In this document: one piece after another, positions 1 to 12,250 of the stretch
Numbering within the stretch: position 1 is the first letter of the stretch
How the letters are laid out: every line of letters begins with the position of its first letter
Source of the DNA: Psococerastis gibbosa
Taxonomy: Eukaryota > Arthropoda > Insecta > Psocodea > Psocidae
Assembly: GCA_963971405.1 (NCBI GenBank)
Contig: OZ020489.1
Location: forward strand, 27,306,290 to 27,370,289
Length of the DNA: 64,000 nucleotides
Reading direction: 5' to 3'
Position numbers and translations under genes: made by a program
The notes under the pieces: model-generated
The model's database searches: none
Told to the model about the DNA's origin: nothing
What the model saw: only the letters and a program-made list of their open reading frames with translations

Positions 1-53
1 AAAAACCAATAGGTAGTAATAAATTAAAATAAAATGATTGCTGTTCTGGGCAC

Positions 54-3000
54 CTTTTTCGTAAAATAGATCATTCTTTCAAGTCCAAGTGCAATGAGTA
101 AACAGAAACCAGCAGATGGTATGTACAGGACACGCTCCGCAATAACAAATCCAACGCGAAACAACAAATTTGAAGCAGGAATAAAAGGTATAGCCATCAA
201 TGCCAAGCTTAGTAGAATGTCTCTGAAATAAGAAAAATGGAAAATCAATCAACATTAGGCTAGTCGAAATTGGCAAAAGCTGGCTGCTATATCTTTAAAT
301 TGCACTACCCAAAACTGGTTCCGATAAGATATTCTAAGACTGTCAGAGCCAATGGTATGTATGCTTCCAGGTTCGTCCGATAAGACCGTCAACCACCCGG
401 ATAACGGACTTCTTGAGAGCATACAAATTACTGCGTCGCTTAGAGCTCTGGCCTGGGTCCCTTAAGCTAACCACAATTCAAAATCCAATGGGTTAGATCT
501 AGGCTACTATAGGGCCATTCCTCTGCCAAACAAAATTAGGGCTGTGGATGGTGGCCACGCTTAACCTTCGGACAATTTTTTTGGTTTCCTGAGATAATCA
601 TGCGTAGATTTGTTTATTGAAAGATTCTTGGACGGTAAAGATTTTCTTATCGGTAAAAAGGTCATTTTCGTGTCCGTTAATTGCGTGCCATCGTAAGAGG
701 TCTTATCTGATTTCGATAAGACGGGCATTTAAGAAATAACCTGTGGTGCGACGGTAGGCCCATAGTAGCAGATTATTTCTTTTGTGATGCAGCTGACGAA
801 GTTCTCGTGCCCTTGCGAATGTCTGATCCAGCGAGCTCTTCTTGTACATACGGATGCAACCAGAGTTTTGCTTTTGCTTTTTCTGATTAGGACCTCCTCA
901 TTGGTACATGGTCTTGCCAAGGTATTCGCAGCGTGCGACGATAGCACCATAGCACCACATCTCAAATACTTCGAGTTTTTAGGCATTTCTCAATTATACA
1001 CCATGTTTCGCATTCGTACAATGCAATGCTCCTGACCAGAGACTTCAGCATGCGTTTCCTTACCACTTTCGCTTGGTGCACTCTATACTCAATCTCTTCG
1101 TTCGACCTGCCAGTTGAGGTAATTTTACTTCCAAGGTATGTGAAGGTATATTTGAGATACATTTGTGCTCTTGTTTGCATCAGTACTTACTACCTAATCA
1201 ATTTTCAAGGTTTTGTTTTAGCAAAGGGTTAATCGTATACAAGCAATTCAATTAATGTATCCGATTGACCTCTTCAGTCGCCTCAATTAGTAAATTAATA
1301 CTTGTGCTGAGTTACGACACGTCTCCGATTGCATGTAGACTCGCACAAGTACAAGCACGCTACCACCTTGCCACCGAAGACGATAGCCGAAGTTGGTAAA
1401 TTGTCATTTTGCGTAAAGGCAATACGACGAGAATGTTCTAAAAGCACCTGTTGTGTGTAATAACTTTCTGAATTGAATAAGGATAATAAGTTACCTCCTA
1501 ATAGGAAGTGTTCTGTTCAATAAAGTGGCCATCAACACCGTTAAAAGTATCAGCCAAAACAGAACGGTGAGGAGGAACCTTGTGTCGAAGATGTTAGTGA
1601 ATAAAGGGATGCATCCCATGGACCAGTCGAAACACAGCCATTCGGGGCAAAGCATCAGCCACGCATTCAAACTTATTATGTACAATTCAGTTGACACCTG
1701 AAATCAATCAGTCACATTGAAGATCTATTGCTCTTATTTCTCAATCGTAATTCATTTTCCCCCACCCTCATGTCCACACTGTCCATTGTAATTTAGTATG
1801 TTTCGGTTGAATGAGTGTTGCAAGCAGTGGGAATTGACGGTCCTACACTTGGGATAGCAGGCCCTTCAACTACGCATTGCAAAACATCAAAAAACAGTCG
1901 AGTTGATTGGTTTGCTGGTCATTTATTTAAACGCTTTTTATGGTAGATGATTTTCTTTTATTTACACTTATCTCCATCCCAAATAGTGGAAAATCTATCA
2001 AATCATGGAAATAAAAGGATAAAAGAGCTGTGTAACGTACACTGACTGACTGCAAATGTGGAGGCCAGCAAGCACTTTGCAGCTTCTTGTTAGATATAGA
2101 TAGTGCTGTTTCAACTTTGTCTTGACCCAATAGAATCTATTGTGAACACCTCTACTATTCAATAACATATAGAATACGCACCCTGACTACCCAGTCATCG
2201 GAAAAACTGGCAGGGTTGTCACCTCTTTGAAATGTAGGGCTGCGAAAGTCCATCAAATAGCAGCGCAGCCACACCATAACCCCTGCAGCGAGGATAAGAA
2301 CAGCACATCTCGTGAGACTAGAACTATCAGGAAGCGTTACAGCGCGACCACTGCGTAGCCGAAATAAAATACTGTCCAGTTTTTGAACAACGACCAGTTC
2401 ATACGCCAAATTAAAGCCCTAGAAAAGACAAAAAGTAATCTAGATAGATTGAGCAGGAACCGCATACGTAAGATCTAAAGTACTTTCTATCACTATCTCC
2501 TACGGCAACGGTCAGCGCACCCACCTCCTAGTGAGACTGTATGAGTTTCATGTAGGTAATTAAAATAGAGTTTTCCACCTATTATGTATATTTCTTAGTG
2601 TTCAACACTTACGAGAACCGTAACGCCATGTTCTTTGCTTAGCATAGCCGCAGCGGCTAATGTAATACTGAAGGTCAACCAGACATGGCTGAGGCAATGT
2701 CTTACGGTGCTCCATGTGTAAAAAATAAACGAGATCATAAAGAAAAGCCCAGCAAGCAAATCAGCACGTCCAACGATTCCACACACCTGAAAAAGTTTGA
2801 ATTGTAGGACAGTTTACATACCAGATATTACATTCTCTTTTCATTTCAATATGTTACAAGCTAATGGTCATGATAAACTAGCTATGCGGAACCCTCATCA
2901 TTGGTACACAAATGGATCAATATCAATGATCATTAAGGGCAATGAATCTTCAATTTGTCGAAAATCCACAGCTGTCAAAACGCATTTCAATGTTTTACAC

Positions 3001-3639
3001 TGACAGATCCACTATCTTCATTTTAATAACATACCCCGTACCCCTATGTATAATTTACTATCTCATGTACTATGCTAGTTAGTTTCTGTTACTTGCATTG
3101 TGCAGCTACCCGTAGTCGCTAGATGAGCTGAAATAATCAGGCTATGAGAACCTCAAATTTTAACTCAGCAAGACATTGAAAACATAATGGGTACTTACAG
3201 CCTCCGTGTGAATGGGATGAACAGCAAACAAGCAGGACGCCCATAAGGTGGTGGCATTTCTATTCGGGCCAGTAATTTTGTTATAAACACACCATAGAAT
3301 TACTGACACTATTACATGTAGAACAATATTAACGAAGTGAAAGCTCCACGAAACAAGTCGACCAAATAAAATGTAATTCAGTCGAAAAGTCAATACTGTT
3401 AGAGGTCTGTAGCTTTTGTGGCTTAAATTATGAGTTAAGCGTGTGCCCCAAAAGTCATTCAGAAATAATTGAGTGATTTCGGATTTAGCCAGGACGTCAT
3501 TGTTACTCAAAATAGCTTCATTATCGTCAAAACAGAAGTCGCCAAAAAGGGAGGCACAGCAACTAGCCGTGGATAAAAGTGCAATAATTAAATAACCCAC
3601 ACATTTGAAAACGTAATCATTAGAGGCGTAACTATACAT
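54..3639 (-). CDS. TMTC4: TMTC4, protein O-mannosyltransferase, N-terminal part (5' partial gene, 5 exons, continues beyond left edge)
   Basis: Coding exons on the minus strand: 3639-3199, 2786-2613, 2418-2182, 1697-1495 and 222-54. All have AG acceptors and GT donors and phases 0,0,0,2,0, giving the first 408 residues. TMTC proteins are multi-membrane-pass ER enzymes that O-mannosylate cadherins and carry C-terminal TPRs. Visible: a hydrophobic first segment near residues 10-30, then an acidic loop containing FDDNEAI, the TMTC4-like stretch [32 protein letters not shown] across the first splice, [15 protein letters not shown], the DUF1736 signature [13 protein letters not shown], and [24 protein letters not shown]4 is preferred over TMTC1-3 because of the [14 protein letters not shown] and WSMGCIPL wording. 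The start ATG at 3639 opens the first exon just before the signal-like segment. The last donor (GTGCCC at 53) is weak but is the only one before the stop. The TPR half lies outside the window. Confidence 0.93.
729..1180 (-). mobile_element. Relic of non-LTR retrotransposon ORF2 C-terminus
   Basis: Two minus-strand open stretches read as the C-terminal end of a LINE reverse transcriptase protein. The first contains [20 protein letters not shown] and [20 protein letters not shown]. The second, in another frame, contains [15 protein letters not shown]. The order and wording match the better preserved LINE at 21.8-24.1 kb (FPYLGSKITHDGKSCAEI, RKRLLKSLVWSILLYGCETW). It is frameshifted and lacks the catalytic RT region, so it is a dead 5'-truncated copy lying in the TMTC4 intron in the same orientation as the gene. 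Confidence 0.75.
1245..1375 (-). repeat. Repeat family C, copy 1
   Basis: Read on the minus strand it contains CTTGTACTTGTGCGAGTCT, then GGAGACGTGTCGTAACTC and GAGGCGACTGAAGAGGTCA. The same order appears at about 21690-21840 (plus) and, in part, at 12955-13045 (minus) and 41095-41210 (plus). The origin of the family is unknown. It may be the 3' tail of a non-LTR element. Confidence 0.65.
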
Positions 3640-4506
3640 AATTGATGTACCAATGGATTCTCACATAACTTCTATTAACTGCCGTTATATTCTCTTCGAG
3701 TGGATCGGGACAATGGATAGCCTCCATCTACTCTAGGTCCAGATTTGCGGCGTTCCGCTGTTGGATTGTCATGGTAGATCACAAATGTCTATATCTACTT
3801 TATATTATAATAAAACAAAAATTACATTTGAAGAATTATTTTAACGCCGTCATTTTGCAACGAATACTTTAAATTGACGACAGGTTCCAAACAATACAGC
3901 CGAAGTAGGCAAATTTTTGCGAGTCAAACAGTAATGATACGCACTTATTTAAAAATGAAAAAGGTTGTAATTACGGTTGATTTACACATGTCATACACCT
4001 TTTTATAATAGCAGCACTAGTAAGAGATTTTATCAGAAGTTACTAAAATTTAAAAAAAAGTAAGAAACAACACCGCGTTCAGGAAAAAATGTTTACAAAT
4101 AAGGCAGACTTTTCGGGGCCAAAACTTTAGGGCATTGATATACATGGATGGCTACCACGGCACCTAGCCCACGCTGAACAAATGTCTTCACTTTTGGTCA
4201 CGTGACAAAAAGGGGTATTATGGCAAGAAGTGGTTGACTCCATTGCCTTCAATGCGATTTAGACGTATTTCATTGCCTGTTATTTAATCTATTTACCCAT
4301 TTATTGAGTTTTTCTTTGGTTTGACATAATGGTCATATCTTGCTCTGCTTATAAATGCCCTAATAGGTTCAAGATATGTCGAGAAACGGGGGAAAATATT
4401 ACTTTTCGCAAGTAATTGTTCGCATGGTTTGGTCATTAGTTGAGGCAACATTTATGGGTTTATTTCAGTTTTCTTAATCATTATGTTAACAAATTGCACA
4501 CCTTCA
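3640..4506. other. Upstream region of TMTC4, no recognised gene
   Basis: AT-rich DNA. No coding frame, tRNA or clear repeat was recognised. The TMTC4 promoter should lie in its left part, but I see no diagnostic motif. Confidence 0.5.
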
Positions 4507-4514
4507 ATTGTCCT

Positions 4515-4832
4515 CAAGGCCGTAGCCAAGGGGGGATCCTTGGGGGGCGGAGGGGGCGGTCGCCCCCCCCCCGAGTGAGACAGCATTATTCTAGTTAGAA
4601 TGTACTTTTGAAGGAAATCAAGAGAAATTATTACTCAAGTAAGGGAAACGCGATATTTCTTGGGCCACCGCCCCCCCCCCGAAATTTTTTTCCGAAACCG
4701 TCCCTGCCCCGAAATGAAATGGCTTGACACTAGATAGAATCGGATTTTGAGAGGAAACAGAAAAACCACTATGTAATACCAAATGAAATTTTAACCCCCC
4801 CCCCCCTTAAAAAAATCCTGGCTACGGCCTTG
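4515..4832. mobile_element. hAT-like non-autonomous element with 14-bp TIRs and 8-bp TSD
   Basis: The element begins CAAGGCCGTAGCCA (4515-4528) and ends with the exact reverse complement TGGCTACGGCCTTG (4819-4832). It is flanked on both sides by ATTGTCCT (4507-4514 and 4833-4840). An 8-bp target duplication with short TIRs is the signature of hAT transposons. The 318-bp interior has no coding capacity and contains three long C or G runs (around 4560, 4670 and 4795). Confidence 0.85.
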
Positions 4833-5264
4833 ATTGTCCTGTATAACTTTAATACTAATTATTATGATTATTATTATTGTTTCAACCTCAAGGCATTTTT
4901 TAGTTAGTCAAGTTTAAAATTATTTTAGGAAGCTGATAATTCCAGCAGCCTAAGTAGGCCTAGTCCTGCAGAACCTAAGTTTTGATATTGAATAAAATAG
5001 CGAAACACTATAAGGCAAATTTACAGAGGAAAAAGGTTTTTTTATTTCCCATTTGGGTGAATTTCGTGGCTTTCTTGCAAATCACACGTAATGCAAAATG
5101 TCTAGAAATTATTAGGCTTATTGATATTGGCATCCCTAAATCAACAGCATTGGCCTACTACACTGCAATATTTTTTCATCGATGATAGCACACAGAATAT
5201 TCACATCGTGTAAGCATAATAAGTAGGCTATGAGATTTAAAAATTCGAATGCCGGTGTTGGTGG

Positions 5265-5705
5265 ATCAGGGACGGATTCAGCTCACCATGGGGGGGGGGG
5301 GTAGCTGTGGGTCAAAATAGGAAAAACCTATGTAGTATCGATTAAATCAGAGCGTTATAAAAATTAACTTATAAAATAGATTTACTGAATTTTTTTTTTT
5401 TGGGGGGGGGGGATATCCGCATCCTGTCTCCATCCATGGGGTGGATCCAGGGGGGGGAACCTGCCTCCCTGTATCCGTCCATGGGGTCTAGCCAGAGTGA
5501 CTACTTATTATTTTTATATTCTGCTTATTCTAGTTGAAGTGTAGTCAAGGACAGATGAAGGGGGGAGCTGCCCCCAAAATCTTATAAGCTAGCCTGTTGT
5601 AAGTTGCCTAACTTATTACGTTATAATGTAAAGGATACTACATATGTTTATTATATTTTGAGCCAAATTCCCCCCCCCCCCCGCCCCCAATGGGCTGGAT
5701 CTACT
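5265..5705. repeat. G/C-run-rich degenerate MITE-like segments
   Basis: Two adjacent segments with long homopolymer runs of G or C (around 5290, 5403, 5670). The first starts CAGGGACGGATTCAG near 5269 and ends with CTGTATCCGTCC near 5480-5491, an imperfect inverted pair. No target duplication was found. They resemble the C/G-run elements at 4515 and 6432, but family membership is uncertain. Confidence 0.4.
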
Positions 5706-6375
5706 CCTGGTATAGGTAGGAGCCTACATTTAGGAAGTTGTACACTTCAAATTTAGTCCCAATGCAATTGAATAGATGAACATAGTTAGATTGGACTAAA
5801 TAGTTTGGCTATATTTTGTTAAATTGCTGCTTGACACAATTTTTCTTAGTAACATATTCCTAGCTAAATATTAATAAATCTTCATAAATGCCGGTGTGTG
5901 ACCATAGAATATTGTTCTATAATAAATAAAAAATATTACAAAAGCAGAAATTGTCAATAAATCGTATTAAAAAAAATTATTGAAATACATCAAATTTACA
6001 CGTAAGTGTATATGGCATGGAACGCTTCTGCCATAATATCCAAGATATCAGGTTTTGTCCGTTGCCGACATCCCTAGCGCTCCTGGTGTGTTTCCAGTGT
6101 ATATATATATAGTTCAATGTTTTAGGGCCTTTTAATCATTGCTAAAAAAAATAATTTAAAAATATTAAGCATATATTTTATATATTAATATTTTAAGCAA
6201 AAACTGTAAAAATGTATTGTAATAAGTTAAATAAGCTCGTAAAGTTAACTATTTATTGCTATAAATTTAGAATAATGTACTCAAGAGAGCCAGGTTATTA
6301 CTTACTTCTCATTCGAGTCGTTTATTCAAATTGGGATGGGATTTAATATAAATCCGTGGATGGGATAGAAACAAT
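5706..6375. other. AT-rich intergenic DNA
   Basis: No gene or recognisable repeat seen apart from a short TA run near 6102-6112. Confidence 0.5.
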
Positions 6376-6431
6376 GGCGCATTTTCCACCGACGTCAATA
6401 GCGATTATTGACGTGGTAGGAGACATTAAAG
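6376..6431. mobile_element. Fragment of Harbinger-like palindromic MITE
   Basis: Contains TTCCACCGACGTCAATAG and GACGTGGTAGGAGACATTAA in the same order as one arm of the palindromic MITEs at 52529, 55433 and 55693. The second arm is missing. The hAT-like element at 6432 begins exactly where this arm stops, so the fragment appears to have been its insertion target. Confidence 0.6.
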
Positions 6432-7462
6432 CATTGGCGTAAATTCCCAAAATTTCTGGGGGAGGGCTTTAGGACCCGAAGACTTTGATTCCCCGGAGAT
6501 AAAAAATCGTTAAATGGACCCAAATTAGTGAGGTTTTACGCATATTATACCCTGGAGAAAGGGGGCCCGGGGGTCTCCCCCGGAGAACAAAAAATTGATT
6601 AATAGGCCCAAATTAGTGAGATTTTACGCATATTATACCCTGGAGAAAGGGAGGCCCGGGGGTCTCCTCCGGAGAAAAAAAAATTGATAATTGGGCTGAA
6701 ATTAGTGAGGTTTTATGAATATTCTATACTGGAGAAAGGGGGGCCCGGGGGTCTCCCAGAACAAAAAAATTGATGAATAGGCCCCAATTAGGGAGGTTTT
6801 ACGCACTTTGCAAGCAGCACAGCTGAGATTTTACCGACGAATAAACCTACCACTGAGGGGGGCCCGGGGGTCTCCCCCAAAGAAAAATTTTAATCATTTT
6901 GAGTAATATATTCTTGTGAAAGTACTTATATCGGATAGGTCAATGTTGATTTTTTTCATAATGTCTATCATGTGAAATAAGCATACCAAGAATTAATTTC
7001 CCTTTCGTAATTGTGAATACTAGGCCTATGCCTTTCGCCTTCAGAACGTCTTTGTCACCAGAAATCCGGGGGGGGGGGGGGGCTTAGCCCAGGACCCCCC
7101 TATTTACGCCAATGTTTGCAAGCAGTCAAAAATTGAGATATTACAACGGCAAATAAACCTACCATTGAGGGGGGCCCGGGAGTCTCCCCCGGAGAAAAAT
7201 TTGGAAAAAATAGCTCTGAAGTATTGGGGTTTTAAGAACTTTTAGTAATATATTTTTTGTGAAAGTACTTGGTCAATAGGCCTATGTTGATTTTTTCATT
7301 TAAAATAAGCATACTAAGAATTAATTTCCCTTTCATTATTGTGGATACTATGCCTGCCTCCATAACGTCTTCGTCACCAAAAATCCTGGGGGGGGGGGGC
7401 TACGGGTGGACCCCAGGATCTATCCTTATTCTGTGCCCAGGACCCCCCTATTTACGCCAATG
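6432..7462. mobile_element. hAT-like element with internal tandem repeats
   Basis: Terminal inverted repeat CATTGGCGTAAAT (6432-6444) with ATTTACGCCAATG at 7450-7462. Flanks CATTAAAG (6424-6431) and CATTATAG (7463-7470) match at 7 of 8 positions, an aged 8-bp target duplication. Inside are three copies of an 89-bp unit (the GGCCCGGGGGTCTCC core starts near 6564, 6653 and 6742). These are followed by a roughly 310-345 bp duplication (about 6808-7117 and 7118-7462), each copy ending in a G run and CCTATTTACGCCAATG. No transposase frame is present. Confidence 0.7.
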
Positions 7463-7470
7463 CATTATAG

Positions 7471-7545
7471 ACGGCGCTGCCCCCCCCCCCCCCCAGAAAC
7501 TAGTCTGCGGGGGCAAGATGGACCGTGCCCCCCCCCCCAAGTCGG
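7471..7545. repeat. Poly-C low-complexity tracts
   Basis: Two long C runs (about 7480-7494 and 7530-7538) right after the hAT-like element. Proline-rich reading frames across them are artefacts of the runs. Confidence 0.8.
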
Positions 7546-8246
7546 CGTCCCTGCGTGTAATAGAAATATGTTAGAGATAACAGAGCATTTGAAACATTGC
7601 ATACAGTATGAGGAATTACCAAATTTTGGTGTAAGAGATGGTACCGTAGTGGTTTTTTTGTAACACGGAAGTGGAATTATACGAGAACACTTCATTAAAA
7701 AATCCATACTGTACATGTAATTCAATTTACCTATATAATAGCTACATCTTAGATGATTTTCTTACAGGGTAGTAAGGCTTTGGCTATAAATTAAAAAGAC
7801 AATAGTCATATTTTGGAGTATCCCCTTCCGAACGCAGCATTGCCTCTTTGGCGGGTCAACTTAGCATAAAATAAAATAAGTGCATTTTAAGTCTTAGAAT
7901 AATTTTAATACTGCATGCTATTTAGAGACTTATTACGTAAGTACAATACAATATTGGTGGTTTCAACAAATGACCTACATGTAGTATCTTTTTCAGAAGC
8001 CGATTCTTAAGAGAAATAAATAATGCATTTCAGCTTACAAAAGTTTTACACTCTCTACCACAAACTTGGCTCCTCGCTGGAGGTGTATTTCCACAGGCTA
8101 GTGTGGAAAATTTTCCAACACTCCAACAATGCTACATATAATAGAAACTACAAATGAATGGAAAAGAACCAAAGACGTTTAGAGAAAAGTTGATAGATAC
8201 ACGGTATAAATAATTAGATTACTCGTGACTTCGTGGTATTTCATTT
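7546..8246. other. Intergenic DNA without recognised features
   Basis: AT-rich. No convincing coding or repeat signal. Confidence 0.5.
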
Positions 8247-8329
8247 TAATAAACAAAAAATAACAAAAACTTAGAGTTTTAGTTTAGTTTTTTCTAAAAC
8301 TCTAAGTTTTTGTTATTTTTTGTTTATTA
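8247..8329. repeat. Perfect 35-bp hairpin
   Basis: The arm at 8247-8281 (starting TAATAAACAAAAAATAAC) is exactly the reverse complement of 8295-8329, with a 13-base loop. Perfect arms in otherwise diverged intergenic DNA suggest a young inverted duplication. Confidence 0.9.
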
Positions 8330-8968
8330 GATACACAGTATATGCGCTTTGTCAATTAATTGTCGCGCACACTAGGTTAAAACATTCTTACATACTATAT
8401 TGAAGTACTAAACTGAGAAACCAAAAAATGGCGTTAAAATGTTAAATATATATCTTATTTCTAATCTCCGATGAATACTGTTTAGTTTTGTAGTTTTATA
8501 AATAAATGTGCAAGGTTATATTCAATAAATATTCAAGATACAATTACTTTACTAATATTATAAATTAGCCTAAATAATTTAAGTTTCAGCCTTGCAGAAG
8601 GATTTTCCTTCGAAAGTGTTTTTGCTACTTATCATATCATTATACATAAAAACAAAGCAAATTAATGAATGAGTAAAATAAATTAAATTAAAAAACATCA
8701 GCTAAAAAATTGGTAACAATTTTAAAATTGTTTTAAAACAGAATAAGATTCCCTTTTTATTTTTATTTTGGCTTAGGGGATATGCCGTGATTCTATAATG
8801 CAATTTTCTAGGCCTAGTGTAACTTATGTAGCCTATGATCAGTTCCAATCAGGAAAATAACGATGTACTTTTTTTTACATTTTGCACAACTAATTTTTCT
8901 ACAAAACAAAAATTAAAAATGAGTGAAGGAAAATATTCAAGGCCAGTCAGATCAATGATAATCCAATA
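8330..8968. other. AT-rich intergenic DNA
   Basis: Nothing recognised. Confidence 0.5.
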
Positions 8969-9986
8969 AGTTGAAGAAGTGACTTTTGCCAGGTTGAAGA
9001 TTCATTGGGTCACGCGAGCGCTAGATAATCCGTTGAGTGGAGGTAGGAGGGTTTATTTAGAGATGATGTGACTAATCAACCATGGTTGGGAGTGAACGGT
9101 GAAATAGTTATTATTTCTTTATGGCCAAACCATAAGTGGTAGGTGAAAACTAAAAACACTTTTATTCCCAATGTTAGTAGTGGCCCATCCAGTGGTCCAG
9201 TTTCTAGATTTTCAAAGTTGAAAACGCGGCTATAAAATCCAAGATGGCGGAGGACAACATTATTCGGAACTCAATGGGATTTTGAATGTCTTCTTTTTTA
9301 ACATTACAAACACGATAATAAAATATAAAAAAATATTTTTTTTATAATAATAAAATCTGCTTGTACTATGAAACCCTCAGATTTTTAAGAGATCGAGCTC
9401 AAATTTTTTACAGAATGAGGTATCAGCAACTGTCCTACAAAATTTCATTCATTACATTGTAATTAGACGTAACAAATTTTTTTATACTGGATGAAAAAGT
9501 GGAGTTATAGAATGTTTCATCCGGACGCTTCACAAACACTGTAGCGTTCTGATTAAAAAAATTTCATCAGCAGTCTTACTCCCAGGAAGAAACCATTTTG
9601 TTAAGTGCTTTTCAATTCGATTCTTCAAAATTCATGGGCCTCATAGTACATAGTTTATTATCGCGTTTATAGTAGTAAAAAAAACAAGCATGCAAAATCC
9701 CATCCTCCGTCATCTTGGATTTTATAGCCGTGTTTCTAATTTTGGAAATCTAAACATACCACCACTGGATTCCCCACTCGTGATATTGGTCATAAAGTGT
9801 TCTTAGTTTTCATCTACCCCTCACGGTTTGGCAAAAGAATAAAAAAAAATCCGTGGGACACACCGTTTACTTCCGACCATGGCATAGGTTGGTTCTTGAT
9901 CATCTCTAAATGAACCCCGTACCTCCCCTTAACGAATTATTTATGTTGTTCAGAATTCTGGACCCCGACAAATGACTTCAACTCTA
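8969..9986. mobile_element. Foldback element, about 300-bp diverged arms
   Basis: The left arm (about 8969-9275) and the reverse complement of the right arm (about 9690-9986) share blocks in the same order. These include a GTTGAAG start, a GGAGGTA segment, TTTAGAGATGAT, GCCAAACC, GGCTATAAAATCCAAGATG and CGGAGGA. The arms are clearly diverged, so the element is old. No coding capacity was seen in the roughly 400-bp middle. Confidence 0.65.
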
Positions 9987-9999
9987 CTCCAGCAGTTTT

Positions 10000-11410
10000 T
10001 CCATTATTATTAGAAAATAAGAACGCGCAATCACCATGACAGAACCAAAATTTTAGGTTAGAGATGATTTGAATGGGCTGACTACTATTGTTACCAACCG
10101 CGAGGTTTATTTCCACAATTAAACATATAAAAAATAACTTAACTCTTTAACTTATCATAGAGTAATAATGATAAAAAATATAAGTGTGACTCGGTGGGTA
10201 TGGAATTGATAGAGGAGTAGTTTAGCGCCGAATACTTTGCAGAATGCGGTCAGCAGTGTGATGCAGCTCGTAGACACCCATCTGCGCATCATGCAGGTCA
10301 CTGTTTAATCTGGGAGATATTCTGGGCCCAGGCAAGTTATCAACTTCGACCTTTAAACAACAAGTTGCTGCTCTCAATGTGACTTATGATAATTAATTAA
10401 TAAATAAGTTTTAATTCCAGCGGTATCATGCAGCGACATCGTCTACTCCGCCCATAATAATAATAATAATGAACGTAAAGGGTAGCGAATTGAATTAGTG
10501 TGACTGTTATCGTGAATGGAAGGTATGACTGATATTCGGTATGAAAGTAGTTTATTATATACTAATATTTAAATTAAACCAATGTTGATATATGTACAGT
10601 TAGGTGTAAGAGAGGGCCATGGGCCCTAATCTCGCTGAATCTATTTATATATATATATATATATGTATATCGACTTCAATATATTTTCTGAACAGAAATA
10701 CTATTTCCTTAAAAAAATTGGATAAAGAGCCTTAAACCCATTTTGTAGCAAAGTTGTAAATCTGTAAGGGAAATAGACAGCTTTCACAGGAAGCTAGTAT
10801 TTTTAAGATTTTTTCATCTGTTCCCTTTTATATCTTTGTTGCTGTGGAACGAGCAATTAATTAATTTCGTCCAAAAAGTACGATAATTTTTTGTTTACAA
10901 AACATTTTGAACACTCAGCCTTAACACTGACGCAAAGTAACAGGCGAAAGAATGACAACAAAGTACAGATTAGAGTTACACCTATTGCATTTTGGTACGC
11001 CGAAAAATCAGCCATATGTAAATAATCCGGCGTCGATATATTGGAAGTGGTTCTTGCTGAAACCGATATGTACTGCCCTATTGGCAAATGTAGCCGTTTT
11101 TCGGTTATAGCTTAACTTCAGGGTTAAACATTTCCTAGCCGCCCGGCTCCTACGGGGGTTCCGTGTGATAATAAGAGCATCAGGTACCCCCGCATAGCAT
11201 ATTTATGAGAAAGTGCCAATATTATCAATCAGGCTGTTTATTTAGTTGATAAGCCATTGAAGAAAAATCGCGATAACCTGTTAAGATTAAAATAAAGTAC
11301 GTAGACAGCAGTCAACATTTTAGTGATTAGGGAAAACTGACAACCTGGACACTCCCATTGTTTTTACGTTTCGGCACAATCACACCTACCCAAACACATT
11401 GTTATTGATT
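10000..11410. other. Intergenic DNA with microsatellites and a SINE tail relic
   Basis: Contains an AAT microsatellite (about 10453-10469) and an AT microsatellite (about 10645-10668). A short piece at 10603-10648, GTAAGAGAGGGCC then GGGCCCTAA, matches the 3' body of the tRNA-derived SINE at 61965. No gene was recognised. Confidence 0.5.
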
Positions 11411-11414
11411 GCTA

Positions 11415-12250
11415 ATTAAAGAATCGGTCCGAGTTTACTCGTGTATGCTATCCTATTTTTGGCGTTAGCAGATGTCTAGGTTCTACCAAATTTTTCATCT
11501 TTGTCTCGTTTTAAACTTACTTTTGACTTTTTTGGGAAGTAGAACACCTTCAAAGCACTGAACTGATCGATCGGACGATTGCATAGTAAAGAACGGGCAG
11601 ACCAATATGTTACAACACGGTAATAATGGCAATGAATTTCATAATAATTCATAATTTCTTAATACATTTTTCATTCAAAGCCAAAACTTTGCTTGGGAAA
11701 GCAACCTATTCGGTTTTGTTACTCTATTTTACACTTTAAACATACCTAAAGTTAGAAAGTATCGATAGAAAGGTTCCACTGAAAAATTATTTTTGTTGTT
11801 TTTTTTTGTGCCCAGAAACAAATTGTCAAGGCGAAAGCGACCTATTGGGTTTTGTTTATATTAAAATTGACTAAATTGTATGCGAATGAAAAGAAATTCG
11901 TTGGAGCCATTTTTGGGGGGTAAAAATGAATAAGACCAATAATAATATATTATATACCATATATATTATTATTGAAATTAAATTAACCCGAGGTATGATT
12001 TTTGTGAACCTATAAGTCAAGTTTCATCCAAATCCAGGGAGTGGTTTGCCCACAAATCGACGGACACGGAAACGGACACTTTTTGGGTTCCTTAGCATGA
12101 AAACAAGACTTTATAGTCTTATTGTTCGCCTTTTGTTCGCAATAAAGTCGTTTTTTAATTTCATTTCCTGGGACCTAAAACGTGTAAATTCACTGAAATC
12201 TCGAAATCAAAAATTTCGACCATCACAAATAGGAAAGCAAAAAATATTCT
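11415..12250 (-). repeat. Repeat family A, copy A1
   Basis: A high-copy repeat of roughly 700-800 bp. Shared landmarks are GAGGTATGATTTTTGTGAAC, a CGACGGACA-type block, GGACCTAAAACGTGTAAATT and a terminal GGAAAGCAAAA, plus an internal GAAAGCAACC.TATTCGG.TTTGTTACTC stretch and a CAGACCAAT end. Eight copies lie in this window in both orientations. None has a convincing reading frame, so it looks like a non-autonomous element of unknown class. Confidence 0.75.

Larger units (their letters stand above)
223..1494. other. TMTC4 intron 4 (1.27 kb)
   Basis: This intron lies between the DUF1736 exon and the exon encoding the ERVLY region. It holds a LINE relic (about 729-1180) and one copy of repeat family C (about 1245-1375). 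No other coding signal was seen. Confidence 0.8.

Noticed and set aside
7269..7725. Overlapping proline- and glycine-rich frames
   Set aside because: They are created by the C and G homopolymer runs.
10857..11087. 76-codon minus-strand frame
   Set aside because: No acceptor or donor making a sensible exon and no recognisable product; could not be linked to the orphan exon at 14072-14371.
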